Assembly: GCA_033065855.1 (NCBI GenBank)
Contig: JAVXUO010001352.1
Location: 372,001 to 436,000 of the forward strand
Length of the DNA stretch: 64,000 nucleotides
Direction: 5' to 3'
Origin: Escallonia rubra
Taxonomy: Eukaryota; Streptophyta; Magnoliopsida; Escalloniales; Escalloniaceae
The translations under genes were made by a program, and so were the position numbers. A model generated the notes under the pieces. That model was not told where the DNA came from. It worked only from the letters and a program-made list of their open reading frames with translations, and ran no database searches. Shown in pieces: positions 11,427 through 22,615 of this stretch (position 1 is its first letter; each line of letters begins with the position of its first letter).

Positions 11427-11626
11427 CTCCCTCTATTCCGGTAGATCCTTCCCATTTTCGAAATTTACGAAGAGTAAGCACATGTAAACATTGATTTCGT
11501 TCATTTTTAACCTTCTTAAATAACTTATAATTGCTATTTGATTTAGTTAGATGTTTACGTGGTACTAAATTTATTTTAACCTCATAGAAAGTCAATAATA
11601 AAAATTTTCCAGGAAAATGAAAGGAG
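11427..11626. mobile_element. Stowaway-like MITE, degenerate
   Basis: The left end, CTCCCTCTATTCCGG after TA, matches the usual Stowaway (Tc1/mariner) start, CTCCCTCCGTCCC. The right end reads GAAAGGAG, a decayed complement. The 200-bp size suits the family. The right-hand TA is not intact, so the call is moderate. Confidence 0.5.
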
Positions 11627-11862
11627 TGTCACAAGGAGGTTTATAAGGATGAAGTTAAGTCACAACTGAATACCCTTACCGTTGCACTCAAGGCTCACCG
11701 TGATTAGGTTTAATTCGTTGTACACGTCAAAATTAATTACAAATAAGATTCTACTCTTGAAAGAATTAACAGTTGATAACGTTTAGTGAAGAAAAAAAAA
11801 TCATAAACAGCCCAAATACATGGCCCAATCAGACACTAGATAGACACTGTGTGCAACACCAC

Positions 11863-14004
11863 TTAGCGTGCTATAAGAAGGGATGTAGATGTAGAAGATG
11901 CTTCAGAAGATGCGGTGAACTTTGAGGAATCAGTACTGTCGTTATAACTCGACAACTTAATTTGGGTGCTCTGAGAAGCAGTGGCACCAAAGGCTGAAGC
12001 TTGTGAAGATAACAGATTTATGGCTGACGCGGTGAGATATGTTGCCACTGGCATATTCTCTGGGAGGACAGGCAATGGTGCTTCAAAATTAAGGACATGA
12101 AGTGCTTGCTTGATCGAAGGCCGAAAATGGCGATCTGGGTGAGCGCACCAAAGCCCGACAATCATCAAGCGCTCCATTTGTACCTGATTGAAATCTTCTG
12201 AGAGGTTTGGATCAGCTGCTTCAAAGATATTTCCCGATCCATACAGGTCCCAAACCCACTCGACCATTGTCATTTGACTTCCCTCATACTTGGGGTCGAT
12301 GGGTTTCCTTCCGCATGCTATTTCCAATGCCAAAACTCCAAAGCTGTAGGTATCTGATTCCCTGCTAGCTTGGCCTGTGGCGAAATATTCAGGAGCCAAG
12401 TAGCCCATGGTCCCTGCCACCATCGTTGTTTGCGCTCCTTTTTCGTGGTCAACAAATCTAGCTAACCCGAAATCCCCAAGTTTGGCATTGAAGTTTGAAT
12501 CCAGCATCACGTTGCTCGACTTGATGTCCCTGTGCACCACGCATTGTTCCCATTCTTCGTGCAAGTATAGCAATGCTGACGCCAAGCCCTGAGCTATCTT
12601 GTACCTTACCTCCCATGGCAGCATGCTCTTCCCTTTAAAAAGATGGTAATCTAAGCTACCATTTGGCAAGAATTCATACACAAGAAGAAGCCCTTTCTTC
12701 TCATGGCACCAACCAATGAGTTGCACCAAGTTTTTATGTCTCAATCGGCTAATAACTTTTACTTCTGATGCGTACTCCTTTACTCCTTGTTTAGACCCAC
12801 TTGATATCCTCTTGACGGCAACATAGGATTTCGATTCCTTTAAAAACCCTCTGTATACTCCGCCAAAACCTCCTTCTCCAAGTTTCTCCTGCTGCCCAAA
12901 GTTATTCGTGGCCCGAGCCAGCTCTTTGTAGGAAAACCTCTTGGGTCCAGTACCTTTTTCAAACTCATCGTTCATGTTTTCATCAAAACCATATTCGGCT
13001 TCATCTTTTCTTGACTTCTTCTTTTTCCAAAGAGCAAATAAGGCGAGTCCCAACACACCAATCACAACAGATACACCAACCACCACTCCAACAATAATTA
13101 CCATCTTATTTGGGCTAGGCGTAGGCGCAGGCGCAGACGCAGGGCCAGCTACCGCTGGATTTGTTGAATTTACTTTTTCAACCATTCCAAGTGTCGAACT
13201 AAAACTCCATGCGTGAATTCTATGCACGGCTGTTGCATTTTTTCCCGTTGCAGCGGAAAAACCGAAAGTGACCTGATCTGGCAAGTAATCTCTTAAATCA
13301 ACTATGTACGAAAGGTTTTGATACACAGTGGCATTGTTTCTAAAACCGGTGAAGATAACACTGAGAGTTGTAGCACTAGAGTTGTAACTAACCCAAGCTT
13401 CATTTCGTCTTCCCTCCAAAATGCTATCAGTTATCCACCATGTCACGTTGGTAGCAGATTGTAGAGAGTTGATATCAATACCTACATGCTCACGTTCTGG
13501 GTCCCATTCTGGATCCTGAAAGATATCGAACTCAACTGCAACAAATTGATTGGCTGTAGAATTCAATGGCTGATTTGTGAGGGCTAGGCTGCCTCCTTTT
13601 TTTGGATTAAACGGAAGTCTGGAACCGGCTGGCGCAAGGAAAAAAGTCAACCCAGCACCATAAGTTGTACTTCCTTGCGAGTTGATGGTGAAAGAGAAAT
13701 AGGTGGTGAAGTCGGTGAGGTTTCTTGAGGCCTTGTCCCAGAGGTGCATGGGGTTCGTAAATGTAGCTCGACCTACCCTCGCAGCGGTATTTAAGTCGTT
13801 CTGGTTTGTGACGAGCTGGATTGTACCATCTGCTGGATAAGCTCTCTCATAGGAAATTCTTTTACCATCATTGGGTGCAAAACCAGTGAAGTTGAAGGAC
13901 AAAGGAGCTGCAAAACAAGGGATTATCAGGAAGAACAGTATTAGTATGAAGAAGGGAGGATGATGGGTCGACTGGAGATGAATTTCAGCGCTGCAACCAA
14001 CCAT
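11863..14004 (-). CDS. L-type lectin receptor kinase (LecRK-IX type), 713 aa
   Basis: The second tandem lectin receptor kinase, intact and intronless. I start it at the ATG of ACCATGG (14002-14004), which gives MVGCS, parallel to MVCCT of its neighbour. The longer open frame begins at a TTG. Parts: signal peptide about 12-33, legume-lectin domain about 34-270, a Pro/Ala-rich stalk (about 285-299) not seen in the first copy, transmembrane helix about 301-326, and basic KKKKSRK. The kinase has GEGGFGGVYRG (376-386), K398, HRD (491-493), DFG (511-513) and APE (537-539), so all catalytic residues are present (RD type). In the lectin metal site EFDIFQDPEWDP replaces the usual Thr and Asn, again making sugar binding uncertain. 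The kinase domains of the two copies are very similar. The ectodomains differ more, as expected for diversifying sensors. Confidence 0.96.
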   Translation of the reverse strand: MVGCSAEIHLQSTHHPPFFILILFFLIIPCFAAPLSFNFTGFAPNDGKRISYERAYPADGTIQLVTNQNDLNTAARVGRATFTNPMHLWDKASRNLTDFTTYFSFTINSQGSTTYGAGLTFFLAPAGSRLPFNPKKGGSLALTNQPLNSTANQFVAVEFDIFQDPEWDPEREHVGIDINSLQSATNVTWWITDSILEGRRNEAWVSYNSSATTLSVIFTGFRNNATVYQNLSYIVDLRDYLPDQVTFGFSAATGKNATAVHRIHAWSFSSTLGMVEKVNSTNPAVAGPASAPAPTPSPNKMVIIVGVVVGVSVVIGVLGLALFALWKKKKSRKDEAEYGFDENMNDEFEKGTGPKRFSYKELARATNNFGQQEKLGEGGFGGVYRGFLKESKSYVAVKRISSGSKQGVKEYASEVKVISRLRHKNLVQLIGWCHEKKGLLLVYEFLPNGSLDYHLFKGKSMLPWEVRYKIAQGLASALLYLHEEWEQCVVHRDIKSSNVMLDSNFNAKLGDFGLARFVDHEKGAQTTMVAGTMGYLAPEYFATGQASRESDTYSFGVLALEIACGRKPIDPKYEGSQMTMVEWVWDLYGSGNIFEAADPNLSEDFNQVQMERLMIVGLWCAHPDRHFRPSIKQALHVLNFEAPLPVLPENMPVATYLTASAINLLSSQASAFGATASQSTQIKLSSYNDSTDSSKFTASSEASSTSTSLLIAR

Positions 14005-15050
14005 GGTCAACAAAAGATTTAGGTGCTAAGCTTGCTTAATTGCCATAAAGGTGGTTTATAGCAGCACTTGCTTTGCAGCTTGTTGGGTAGTCGTTTATCT
14101 TGCTATTTTTCAGAAATTAGGCAAGCATTGTTTACTCAGTACTCAACTGATAAACGACTGCCCTTTTGTTGCATTCTCTTGTTTTCTCTTTTTGTATCCT
14201 GGCATGTGTCAAATTCTTAGGTAATTCTTAATATGAACCAACTCTGAACAAGTCTTTAAATTTGGCCCTTCTTTCCGCAAATAGCGTTGGAGTTGCGGGT
14301 CTCTTCTAGTTTTCTGGTGCGTTAGATTTGGCTTGTCCCAAAATTTTTATATGCTGCAATTGCCATATCATAAACCAAACGCATGCACCTTCACCAGACC
14401 CTAGCTACCATCGATTCTACGAGCGCGTTTTTTGTCAAAACCTAAGTTTTATGCATACATACATGTATATATATATACACACACCTATATATTCATATTC
14501 GAATGACATCGTTCGGAGGCTGATACGACTGAGGTTGGGGGGGTGGTTAGGTTAAAGGTGGGAACAAATAAAATAGCTATGGCAAGTGAAGGATCAAATG
14601 CCGTCTCCTTGATGTATTCTGGCGTTACATGCATCACAGAAGGCGATTTATCTAGATGGAAAATTCCAACAATTTGTCATCTGACCATATAGGATATGGC
14701 AGGTATATCTGTGTTTGGATTACATGATTTTGAGGTGGATGTGACGGACGGATTCAAGTATAGAATAAGGGCAAGGGAACATATTTCTGCCGTCTGCTTA
14801 ATGTATTGTGCCCACCCTTCATTAATGAAGACGATTCCACTCCACGGGGGATTCCAATATTCGAAGGTGATGTATGGCCTATTAGGATACCGCGTATGCT
14901 TGGATTACATGTCGTGGTGAATATGAAACAGATGCAGGTGGTAAGTTCAAGGTGGGAAGAAGTTATCGTAAGAGGTCATTTGAGATTGATTTATTTACTT
15001 CAAGTATAATGGATTAAAAGTTATTGAAGGTATTTAAATAAATATAGATG
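14005..15050. other. Upstream flank of the second lectin kinase; no gene seen
   Basis: It does not show the block shared by 1920-2475 and 9350-9915. A (TA)/(CA) run lies near 14460-14485. Two weakly similar stretches (about 14580-14650 and 14768-14840, both with TGCCGTCT..TTGATGTATT-like words) suggest an old local duplication. I find no convincing coding region. Confidence 0.5.
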
Positions 15051-15064
15051 CACTACAAGAAAAC

Positions 15065-15365
15065 CAGCTTATGCCTACGGTACAGTACCGTAGGTATAGG
15101 TGCCATGTCCCGTAGGCATAGCCTATCCCTACGGTACTATACCGTAGCCAGAAGTGGCGATGCCCTAGATCTATGCCTACCGGGGTTGAAGGTTATGCCT
15201 ACGGTTATACCGTAGCCCACTTATTTTTATAGCTATGCCTACGGTACTACCGTAGGCATAGCTGTATTCTTATTTTTATAGCTATGCCTACGGTACTACC
15301 GTAGGCATAGCTGTATTCTTATTTTTATTCCCAACCTATGCCTACGGTACATACCGTAGGCATAG
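15065..15365. repeat. Subterminal palindromic repeats of the CACTA element
   Basis: At least six copies of the word TATGCCTACGGTA, most followed at once by its complement TACCGTAGGCATA so that each forms a hairpin. Matching words (ACCGTAGGCATA, ACCTACGGTT, ACCGTAGGCC) lie at the other end, about 18180-18235. In CACTA elements such repeats are the binding sites of the TnpA-like transposase protein. Confidence 0.85.
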
Positions 15366-16114
15366 CTCCTTATTTGTCAAAAAAAATATTTACAAAATCA
15401 TTTCCATGCTATCACTACACCCCTGCCAAGCACCAACTTATAGAACTGCTACTGCAAGATCAATAGATGCACCAGTAAGGGAACCATAATCATGCCAATC
15501 AAATTAACTAAAATCACAATGCTTTAGGGACTTAACTCTATAGTTTAGCCAAATGCATAACAATCTCGTGGAAGAAGGTTAAGATAGGTAATAACAAAAA
15601 GCATGCGATACAAGTATTAAACTTCAATAGCGTATACGCTATTCCACTGTACACTAAAATGATGCTTGGGATTCAATCTAACCCCCATATTGGTGAAGCA
15701 ATTAATGACAAATCACACTCCACGCAATAGTGAAAGGATGCTTGGGATTCAATCTGCATGCATTGCCTCATAATCAAGTTGAACAGAGGCTGCACCCTGT
15801 TTGCACCTTCTATAACAACTTAGCATGATCCCGCAGTATACAATATTCTAACTTAATCAACTCTTGAATTGAGAGCTATGATATGCCCACCATCTAGTTA
15901 ACGAAAGAGAAGAATAATCGTCTAATGCAAGAATAACATCAACCATACATAAAAGAGACTGCAAACTTAAACCAGAAAACCAACATTGCTTTACGAGATT
16001 TCATAGACAATTGATTTGTTAAGAATGAATTAAGCTTCCAAATTCAGACTTCAATTTTTTTGATAATTTACTAAAATTATTCCTAAGAAAGCGCCAGGGG
16101 TGCAACCCTGTACA

Positions 16115-16315
16115 CTAAAATGACTCAGAACATTCCCTACAAACCCCACAAGGCTTAGTTTTGTTGCTGGCAAGACAATTCAAAGCAGCAGCTAATACTC
16201 TTGCAGTTGATGTCTTTCCAGTCCCACGGGGACCTTGGAAAAGATAAAGAGAAGCAACCCTTCCCCTAAGAATAGCATTCATGAGGGACTGAACCACAAT
16301 ATTCTGCCCAATCAT
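16115..16315 (-). pseudogene. Captured exon of a STICHEL / DnaX-like gene
   Basis: The 66-codon minus-strand frame matches the conserved core of plant STICHEL and STICHEL-like proteins. These resemble bacterial DNA polymerase III gamma/tau subunits and, in Arabidopsis, control trichome branching. Key words are IGQNIVVQSLMNAI, the Walker A motif GPRGTGKTS and a Cys cluster CGVCREC (start of the zinc site). The family proteins exceed 1,000 residues, so only a few percent is present. It lies inside the CACTA element and antisense to the protease fragment. The match is from memory of the family but the motif set is distinctive. Confidence 0.82.
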
Positions 16316-16429
16316 GATTGGGATTCAATAGTAATTTGCAAGCGTAGTTGGTTTTACTAACAATTCAGTGATCAGAGGAGTTATGACACATTCTGAGCAT
16401 TTTCAGTTTCAAGTGCAGAAACTGAAAGT

Positions 16430-16560
16430 GAATGGTTGCTCCACATGACCTTGTCGGCATTGCAAGGTCAAGCAAGGGTCAGATGTACAAAGGCTTCATC
16501 CCTTGTTTTCTAAGGAGATTTTCATCGCATTGCCGTGTCTCATTGAAGCAACACATGACT
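16430..16560 (-). mobile_element. SINE-like fragment inside the CACTA element
   Basis: The words AAGGGTCAGATGTACAAAGG and CCCTTGTTTTCTAAGGAGA recall the body of a widespread tRNA-derived SINE of eudicots. The ends are not clear and the A and B boxes are not convincing, so this is a tentative call. Confidence 0.35.
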
Positions 16561-17124
16561 TTCAACATTTCAAAGAAACTCCATATTCTTTGAATTTAGT
16601 GAGAATACTGACCACTCAGAAATTGTTACTCCACCAATTGAACGACCCTTTTGCGTTAGAAGAAGATTAGAAACAAAAAGAAAAAAAAAACAAATAGAAA
16701 AATGAACGTTCAAGGTGCCTCAAAGACTAAATGAATGTTCAGCGTGCCTAAATGAATTTTCATTCTTGAGGCAATAACTCGCTCTCCATGTTTATGCTTC
16801 CCAGTTGTAGCTATCATGCTTACTTTCCGTGCCATTACAAACACTTATTGTCGTATTTTTTTGGTATCATGAACGTTAAACCTCCATTACTCTGACTTTG
16901 CCACTCAGCATGCATGGATGAATGAACAGCTACGGTGAAAGCAATTGCAGCCAAAAGGAACATCCAGTTCAATACAAGACAGAGAACCTGTCTATACTTA
17001 AAGAAACAAGTAGAAAAGAGCAAGACCTCATCTTTTAAATTACACTATCATCGCACATGTTCGACTCAAAGCATTTTATCAGGCACGTTAGAAATCATTT
17101 CTTTCAAAGACAAACAAAAAGTTT

Positions 17125-17460
17125 CTATATAAAGCTCAACATTAGTGCTGAAGTACGTATACCACCAAACATTGCAACTCATCAGTTAATCTGCTAGTAC
17201 TACCACCATGGCTTCCAAGAACCAGTACCAGTTCATAATGCTTTGCAATGCTCTTCATCTTGGTAACCTTAGCTTCTCACGCTACATCTCGTTCTCTCCC
17301 CGAGGCAGCCATGCATGAGAAGCATGAGCAGTGGATGACTCGCTATATATGGTTTGTCGAGAGCTCATCGTCGCTTTGGCCAGTAGTAACAGACAACCCA
17401 CCTTGGCCATCACCACTACTGGTTAGCAAAGGTATAAGACCTAGTAGAAACTTGGCCTAA
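17125..17460 (+). pseudogene. Captured promoter and 5' end of a papain-type cysteine protease (SAG12-like)
   Basis: A TATA box (CTATATAAAG, 17125-17134) lies about 75 bp before an ATG at 17208 (MASKNQYQF). About 40 bp later the frame shifts by one and continues from 17248 as MLFILVTLASHATSRSLPEA, then MHEKHEQWMTRY. This is the usual signal peptide and the start of the I29 inhibitor propeptide of SAG12-type senescence-linked proteases. Similarity ends soon after, and the catalytic domain is missing. The frameshift and truncation make it a pseudogene. The retained promoter means the element could still be transcribed from here. It lies in the CACTA element on the opposite strand to the STICHEL piece. 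Confidence 0.72.
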
Positions 17461-17589
17461 GATTGCAAGAGCACGAATAGAGAGAGAGACCGGGACAAAT
17501 TCGCAGAAAGAACAAGAAGAAAGTGTAAATTGGAATTGGAAATTGAATGAGAATTGTTAACTGTGGAGTGGCTTAATTAGGCTGAAGAG

Positions 17590-18175
17590 GAGATCGGAAG
17601 TGCACTGTTGCCGCAGACATGGGAAATGAGAGAAACTAGAAAACTTTTGACTGACAGGGGAAGGTGCACTATTGCCGCACCAGTCGTCAACGAGTCCCCG
17701 CCGCCGGAGTCCTCGCCTCGCCGTCGACACTCGTTGATCAGTCTGCCCGTCACTGCTTCTTCTAAGGTCACCGTTCATCAGCGCGTCGTCACCGGGGAGG
17801 GTCATTGGCCGGTGGAGTTCTCGCCTTCACCGGTCACTGCTTCTTCTTCGATTGTTGTTCCAGATCTGAATTTGAAGACGGCGTCGGACCTCGGTAGTCG
17901 AGTCCACCGGTGAAGTCCTCTCCTCGTTGTCTTGTTCGTTCCAGATCTGAGCTGAGCTCTGCCAAAAAGAGTCAACTCGAGGAGTCCCTGCCGTGTCCGT
18001 GTCCGTGTCTGTGTCTCTCTGTCGCCCGTCGCCCGTCGCCCGTCGCCCGTGAGTGTTGCTGTCTGCCTGTCTGGGAGTGGGTGAGAGTATTTGGCAACTG
18101 GGCAAGTCTCAGAGAGAGAGATAGACCATGTGACTGCTCTTCCAAACTGAAGCAGCACGAATAGCCACGGTGCAA
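17590..18175. other. G+C-rich segment of unknown origin in the CACTA element
   Basis: The base composition (rich in CCG, GTCG and CGCC) differs sharply from the AT-rich DNA around it and resembles the leader or first exon of a host gene. It includes a short tandem CGTCGCC run near 18020-18048. Open frames occur on both strands but none matches a family I know. It may be a third captured fragment. Confidence 0.4.
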
Positions 18176-18266
18176 TATGAACCGTAGGCATACATAACTT
18201 GTACCTACGGTTCCTTTTATACCGTAGGCCTTCTTGTCACCATAGGTCAGTTTTGGTGTAGTGATG

Positions 18267-19603
18267 GAAGTAAGTTTAGTTTGACAAAATTACTACGTAA
18301 TGCATTCAGGTTTAAAGGGGGGCATTTAACGGTTGTTTATATTTGAGGATATTTTGGTAATTCTCTTCGTTAAAGAAAATGAAAACTTTAAAGCACATTC
18401 AATCAGTTCTTCCTTTTTTTTTTTTTGCGAAACACTTCAAAACTGATTTAATCTGAATTGAATTAAGTTTGATCATTATAAAATTGGTCTCAAACATGAT
18501 ATGACTCTCAAATACGACCTGAAGGAAAATTTCTCTCCTTTTTCTTCTCCCCTTCCGTTAGCAGAAACAACACACAAATAAATGAGAAGAACAGAAAAAA
18601 ATGCTACCAATGGTAGTAGATGAGTATCAGAGTTTATGAATAAATAGAGAGTTTGAAGTTTATAATCTGTTTCTATTTAGATTAGTTAGTTTCTTATTTC
18701 CAACTCTTAAACCTATAATTATAGTCGTTTTGTAACCCTTAAAGTTTTGTGTCTTCCGCCACCCCTCCACCCCCACCCCGGCGAAACACCGCAATGTTAA
18801 GCTAGACGACGGCAATTGTGAGCCCAACTCCACTTAAAATCTTAAGTTAATGGGGTTTTGTGTCCATCCTTTCATCTATGTCCAATTTTTTTACTGCACT
18901 TATAAATATATATATATATTTTTTCTTTTTTCTAAGCACTTATAACTTACACGTGAATCTCAATAATTTCTCTTTCAACAATGGGCTTTGCTATGCTACC
19001 ATAAGAAAACAACAAAGAGTCAAGTGTTCACTGTGAATCCCATAAATACCAAAAGAGCCCAACTTAGCCCAAAATTTAATTTCCGGTCTATCTCCATATT
19101 TGTGACCATATTATCTTGATACGATGTAAGGCTAACATATCGGAAACTACAAAGAACTTGTGAGATCCGTAATCTCTACAGTAACTATAACTACGTAGGA
19201 AGTCAAGTGTGGTTGCAGTGCAGAATAATGCAGATGTACAATTGTCTAAAACTCATTAATGATCGTAGTATGTGACTGGCGACAATCAATGGGTTTGGAA
19301 ACGAACTCCTCTCATATGCCAATTTTTTTATTTTATTTTTTTGATTAATTCAAATTTACACGAGATATGAAGCTATTGCACTGAACCATTTCAGCTTTGA
19401 GAAATAACATTAGCCACATAAAATTGATGAAATTATCTTATTGCATTATAGTTTGCCCAGAATACCCATAAGAAACACACTCAAAATTATCAGTTTATTG
19501 CAAATCTACCAAAATTTAAGGTAGGACCCAGATTTGGCCTTCACATCAGTGGTTCCTCCTCTTCGGAATTTTACTAAAGCTTGATGGCAGCCATTTCTAC
19601 CAT
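18267..19603. other. AT-rich spacer, no gene recognised
   Basis: Only short open frames and a (TA)n tract near 18905-18920. I see no element ends or conserved coding words. Confidence 0.6.
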
Positions 19604-20324
19604 TAGAGATGAGTATGGTTCGATTTGATTCAATTTGGAGGTCAAAACGTAAACATCACTGTTATCCTCGGTTTGAAAATTTATGAACTGAACAAAACAC
19701 CATCAGTTTGGACGGTTCGATTTGGTCAGTTTAAACGGTTCGATTTAGTCGGTTTGTATTGATTCACTCTCATTTAAAGACGTTATTCATTTGCACACTA
19801 TTATTGGATCTAGATATAATTAAATTGAAATTATTATTTCTCTAAATTACACACAATCTTGTTACATTTGATATATAAGTGATCATGTTAACAAAACATA
19901 TAAGTGTTATTTCAGATATATGTATTACAATAAAAATACAAGTATGCATTTATCATTGATGTACGAGAAAGAATGAGTAAACATAGAAGAGATATTGGTC
20001 ACTAGATTTTTATGTTATAACAGCTCTCATTATTTTCTCTTCTTTTAAGTTTAAAAGTTTTGTTTATTTGGATTTGCTAAAGACCATGTATGTGAAATCA
20101 TTAATGAGTGTTAGTAAAAATAATTAACATATCATAGGTAAGATTGATTCTGTTTGTGATCAGTTTAAAAAATTATGAATCGTGAATCTAACGAACCGAG
20201 GTCGATCGGTTGGAGAAACGTGAAACTAAACTGTTAAAACTTTCAAACGGTTTGAATTGGATCAGCTCGATATGATCGGTTTGAATGGTTTGGATGGGTG
20301 TGAATGGTTTAGTACTCACCCCTA
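19604..20324. mobile_element. hAT-type non-autonomous element, copy 2
   Basis: It belongs to the same family as 4637-5242. The left end is TAGAGATGAGTA and the right end TACTCACCCCTA, and the interior order is the same (GGTCAAA.CGTAAAC, CTCGGTTTGAAAATTTATGAAC, then CGGTTTGAA near the right end). The 8-bp target duplication is TCTACCAT/TCCACCAT (19596-19603 and 20325-20332), with one mismatch. It is 721 bp, more diverged, and contains extra AT-rich sequence, so it is older than copy 1. Confidence 0.8.
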
Positions 20325-22405
20325 TCCACCATCGCCCCCAATACAGTACCCCACCGCTGCCGCCGGTACAATACCCCAATACTACCATAGGTACAATACT
20401 CCAACACTGCTACCGCTAAAATACCCCATCGTCGACGCCGATATATACCATACCCCAATACCACCAGTGCCATAGTAGCTACCACCACTCGGTGACCACT
20501 ACATTAGCCACTGCAATTTCTCCTTACCCCTAACCCCCTTCCCCTTCATCATCCAAATAGACTCTTGTTGTTGTGAAAAGTTTCATATACAACTCTGTGA
20601 TTCAAAGGTAGGGTGGAAATGGTGAGGAAGGAAGAGGAGAGAGAAGAGTGGGTGGGGTTAGAATTTGGTTCTTTGCAACAGCGTAAAGATACAGAAGTCG
20701 TTTGATATTTTCTTTGTGTTCGAGTGTTATTTCTCATACCTGAGGTAGCTGAATGTAATAACATCAAACCTCAAATGTGTTCTGTGTACCTAACCTAAAC
20801 CACAATGCAAATTTGATAGTTTTCTTCAGGGTTTGCATTGCACCTTTTTCTCTTGTGTTTCACTCTTATCACTACAAATTTTTTTGTGTTTTTTTTCTTA
20901 TTTTTTATTACACTCTTAGATTTTTAGCGTTAAAAGGTGAAGTGCATATATCAATCCTCTTTCTTTTTTCTTGTGCAAATTGCAATTCCAAAACTTTTCG
21001 ATTCTTTTGGCTTATCTTCTAACAAGTAAAAGTCAAAAGAGCACTCTTCCTACTTTTTAATTTTTACCTGATTTTAGCATCACATTATATAAGTGAAAAT
21101 TTTTGGCTGCAAATTGTGTTGTAAAATGGGACAAAACAATTGTCACCAAATATACCTAATGACTTTAAACGCTAAAAAATGCTTATAAAAAATGTCGGTA
21201 TTGCACCCAAAATCTTCTCATGAGATTATTCGAGCACTTCTTCAGTTCAACAAATTCGAGGGACATTTTTAACCTCAGGCCCGACTCAGCCCAAGTGCTT
21301 AAAGTGGACTCAATACTTGGTCTGATAAACTCAGGCCACTTACATATTTTCGTACTTAGTCAACATAATCTTCAGTTAATCAAAATACTTAGGAAAATTT
21401 TCAATAGTAATAAAAAGGAAAATGTTAGCTTCACCCACTTGTATGTTTGTTTGTCTCTTGATGTCACTAAAACGGCATTCTGCTGAGAATTTTTTCCTTT
21501 GTTAACAAATGAAGGAGTGGAAATAGCCTCTTGCAAGAGAATACTCCCTAGGAAATAAAGTTTTTAGAATCTCTGGATGATAGAATTTCAAAAGATGGGC
21601 AAGAGATATAATGTGTTTAGGGGAAAAAGTCCAGCAGTATAATTGTTTAGGTGAATATGGATCAACGTGCGGTCTATATTTCCTCGGCGTCGTGCCCTTG
21701 TGAAGTATGTTATAGCAAAGGTGAAGTTTGTAGGGCTGTGGCGACGTATACAGGGTTTTAGCAACATTCTTGGAAGTGCGCCTCTACAGTTACTACAAAA
21801 AGTCCAAATTATCTCTATTTCCTTCAATTCTATAGTCGCGTGAAGACATAGAACTAGGATGATTTTTTTTTTTCTTCAGTAAATGAGATAACAACATTGA
21901 TAAAAGTTTCATAGGTTGCTTCCAAGTCGTGCGTTTCAGCTAGCGAGATGGTGCTGGATGATAGGGGGAATCGTCTTAGTGTTGAATCATTGAAGTTATG
22001 TATTTGTTAGAAGGATTATGTTGATGCTAAATACATTGGAGCAAAATAAACCAATTGATAATAGGTAGAGCAACAATGACAGCGTTAAAGATCTCCGGAT
22101 CATTAAATAATTTCTTTTTCTTTTCTCCATTTTTTGGAATATTTTTTTGTCAAAATATAGTTTACATTGTCGCCAGATTTTTTCAAACTAGTAAACTATA
22201 TTACAGCAAAAAAAATACGTATGAACATGTTTCAGTTTTTTTAATATGTAATTTTTTGTGTAACGAAAAAAAATAAATAAATAACTTCGTCTGTTTATTT
22301 ATAAGCAGCATGTCTCAAACCTGGATTAAAAGATGAGGGTCTTTAAACAAATTTATCATAAGTTTAAGTTTATTACAAGATTAAAAAGGATTTTGGGAAA
22401 ACATT
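20325..22405. other. Spacer, no gene recognised
   Basis: 20335-20475 has a loose tandem of ACAATACCCCA-like words with (CACCGCTGC)-like interruptions. The rest is AT-rich with short open frames only. I see no splice-linked coding exons or element ends. Confidence 0.55.
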
Positions 22406-22615
22406 AATTTTTTTGGGCCGGCTCGGGCCTGGTCCAAGCCCGGCCCTGACTTTTGCGCCAAGGACTTGGACTAAAATTGGGCCCTCATGCTCTTGAGGAA
22501 GCCCGACCCCTTTCCCCCAAGCCCAGGCCCAGGGCAAAGGCCCGCTTTGCTGTAAAGCCCGTTGGGCCCTTGGAAGGGCTAGGCCTGCCCAAGGCCAACC
22601 CATTTGACACCTTTA
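22406..22615. mobile_element. GGCCCG-rich element fragment, probably hAT
   Basis: The stretch is packed with GGGCC/GGCCC words and ends in CCCATTTGACACCTTTAG. That is like the terminal AAAGGTGTCAAATGGG end seen in many plant hAT elements. No matching left end or target duplication could be found, so it looks truncated. Confidence 0.4.

Larger units (their letters stand above)
15051..18263. mobile_element. CACTA (En/Spm) non-autonomous transposon carrying host gene pieces
   Basis: It starts with CACTACAAGAAAA and ends with the complement of CACTACACCAAAA. A perfect 3-bp target duplication, ATG, flanks it (15048-15050 and 18264-18266). The ends, the duplication size and the arrays of subterminal repeats identify the CACTA superfamily. 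At 3,213 bp it encodes no transposase. Inside are a STICHEL-like exon (minus strand), a promoter plus start of a papain-type protease gene (plus strand), a SINE-like piece (about 16430-16560) and a G+C-rich section of unknown origin. This is a transduplication element: it has copied and could spread host gene parts. Confidence 0.92.

Noticed and set aside
14005-14013. Start of the second lectin kinase at 14013
   Set aside because: That codon is TTG. The ATG at 14002-14004 has a good context and matches the start of the neighbouring paralogue.
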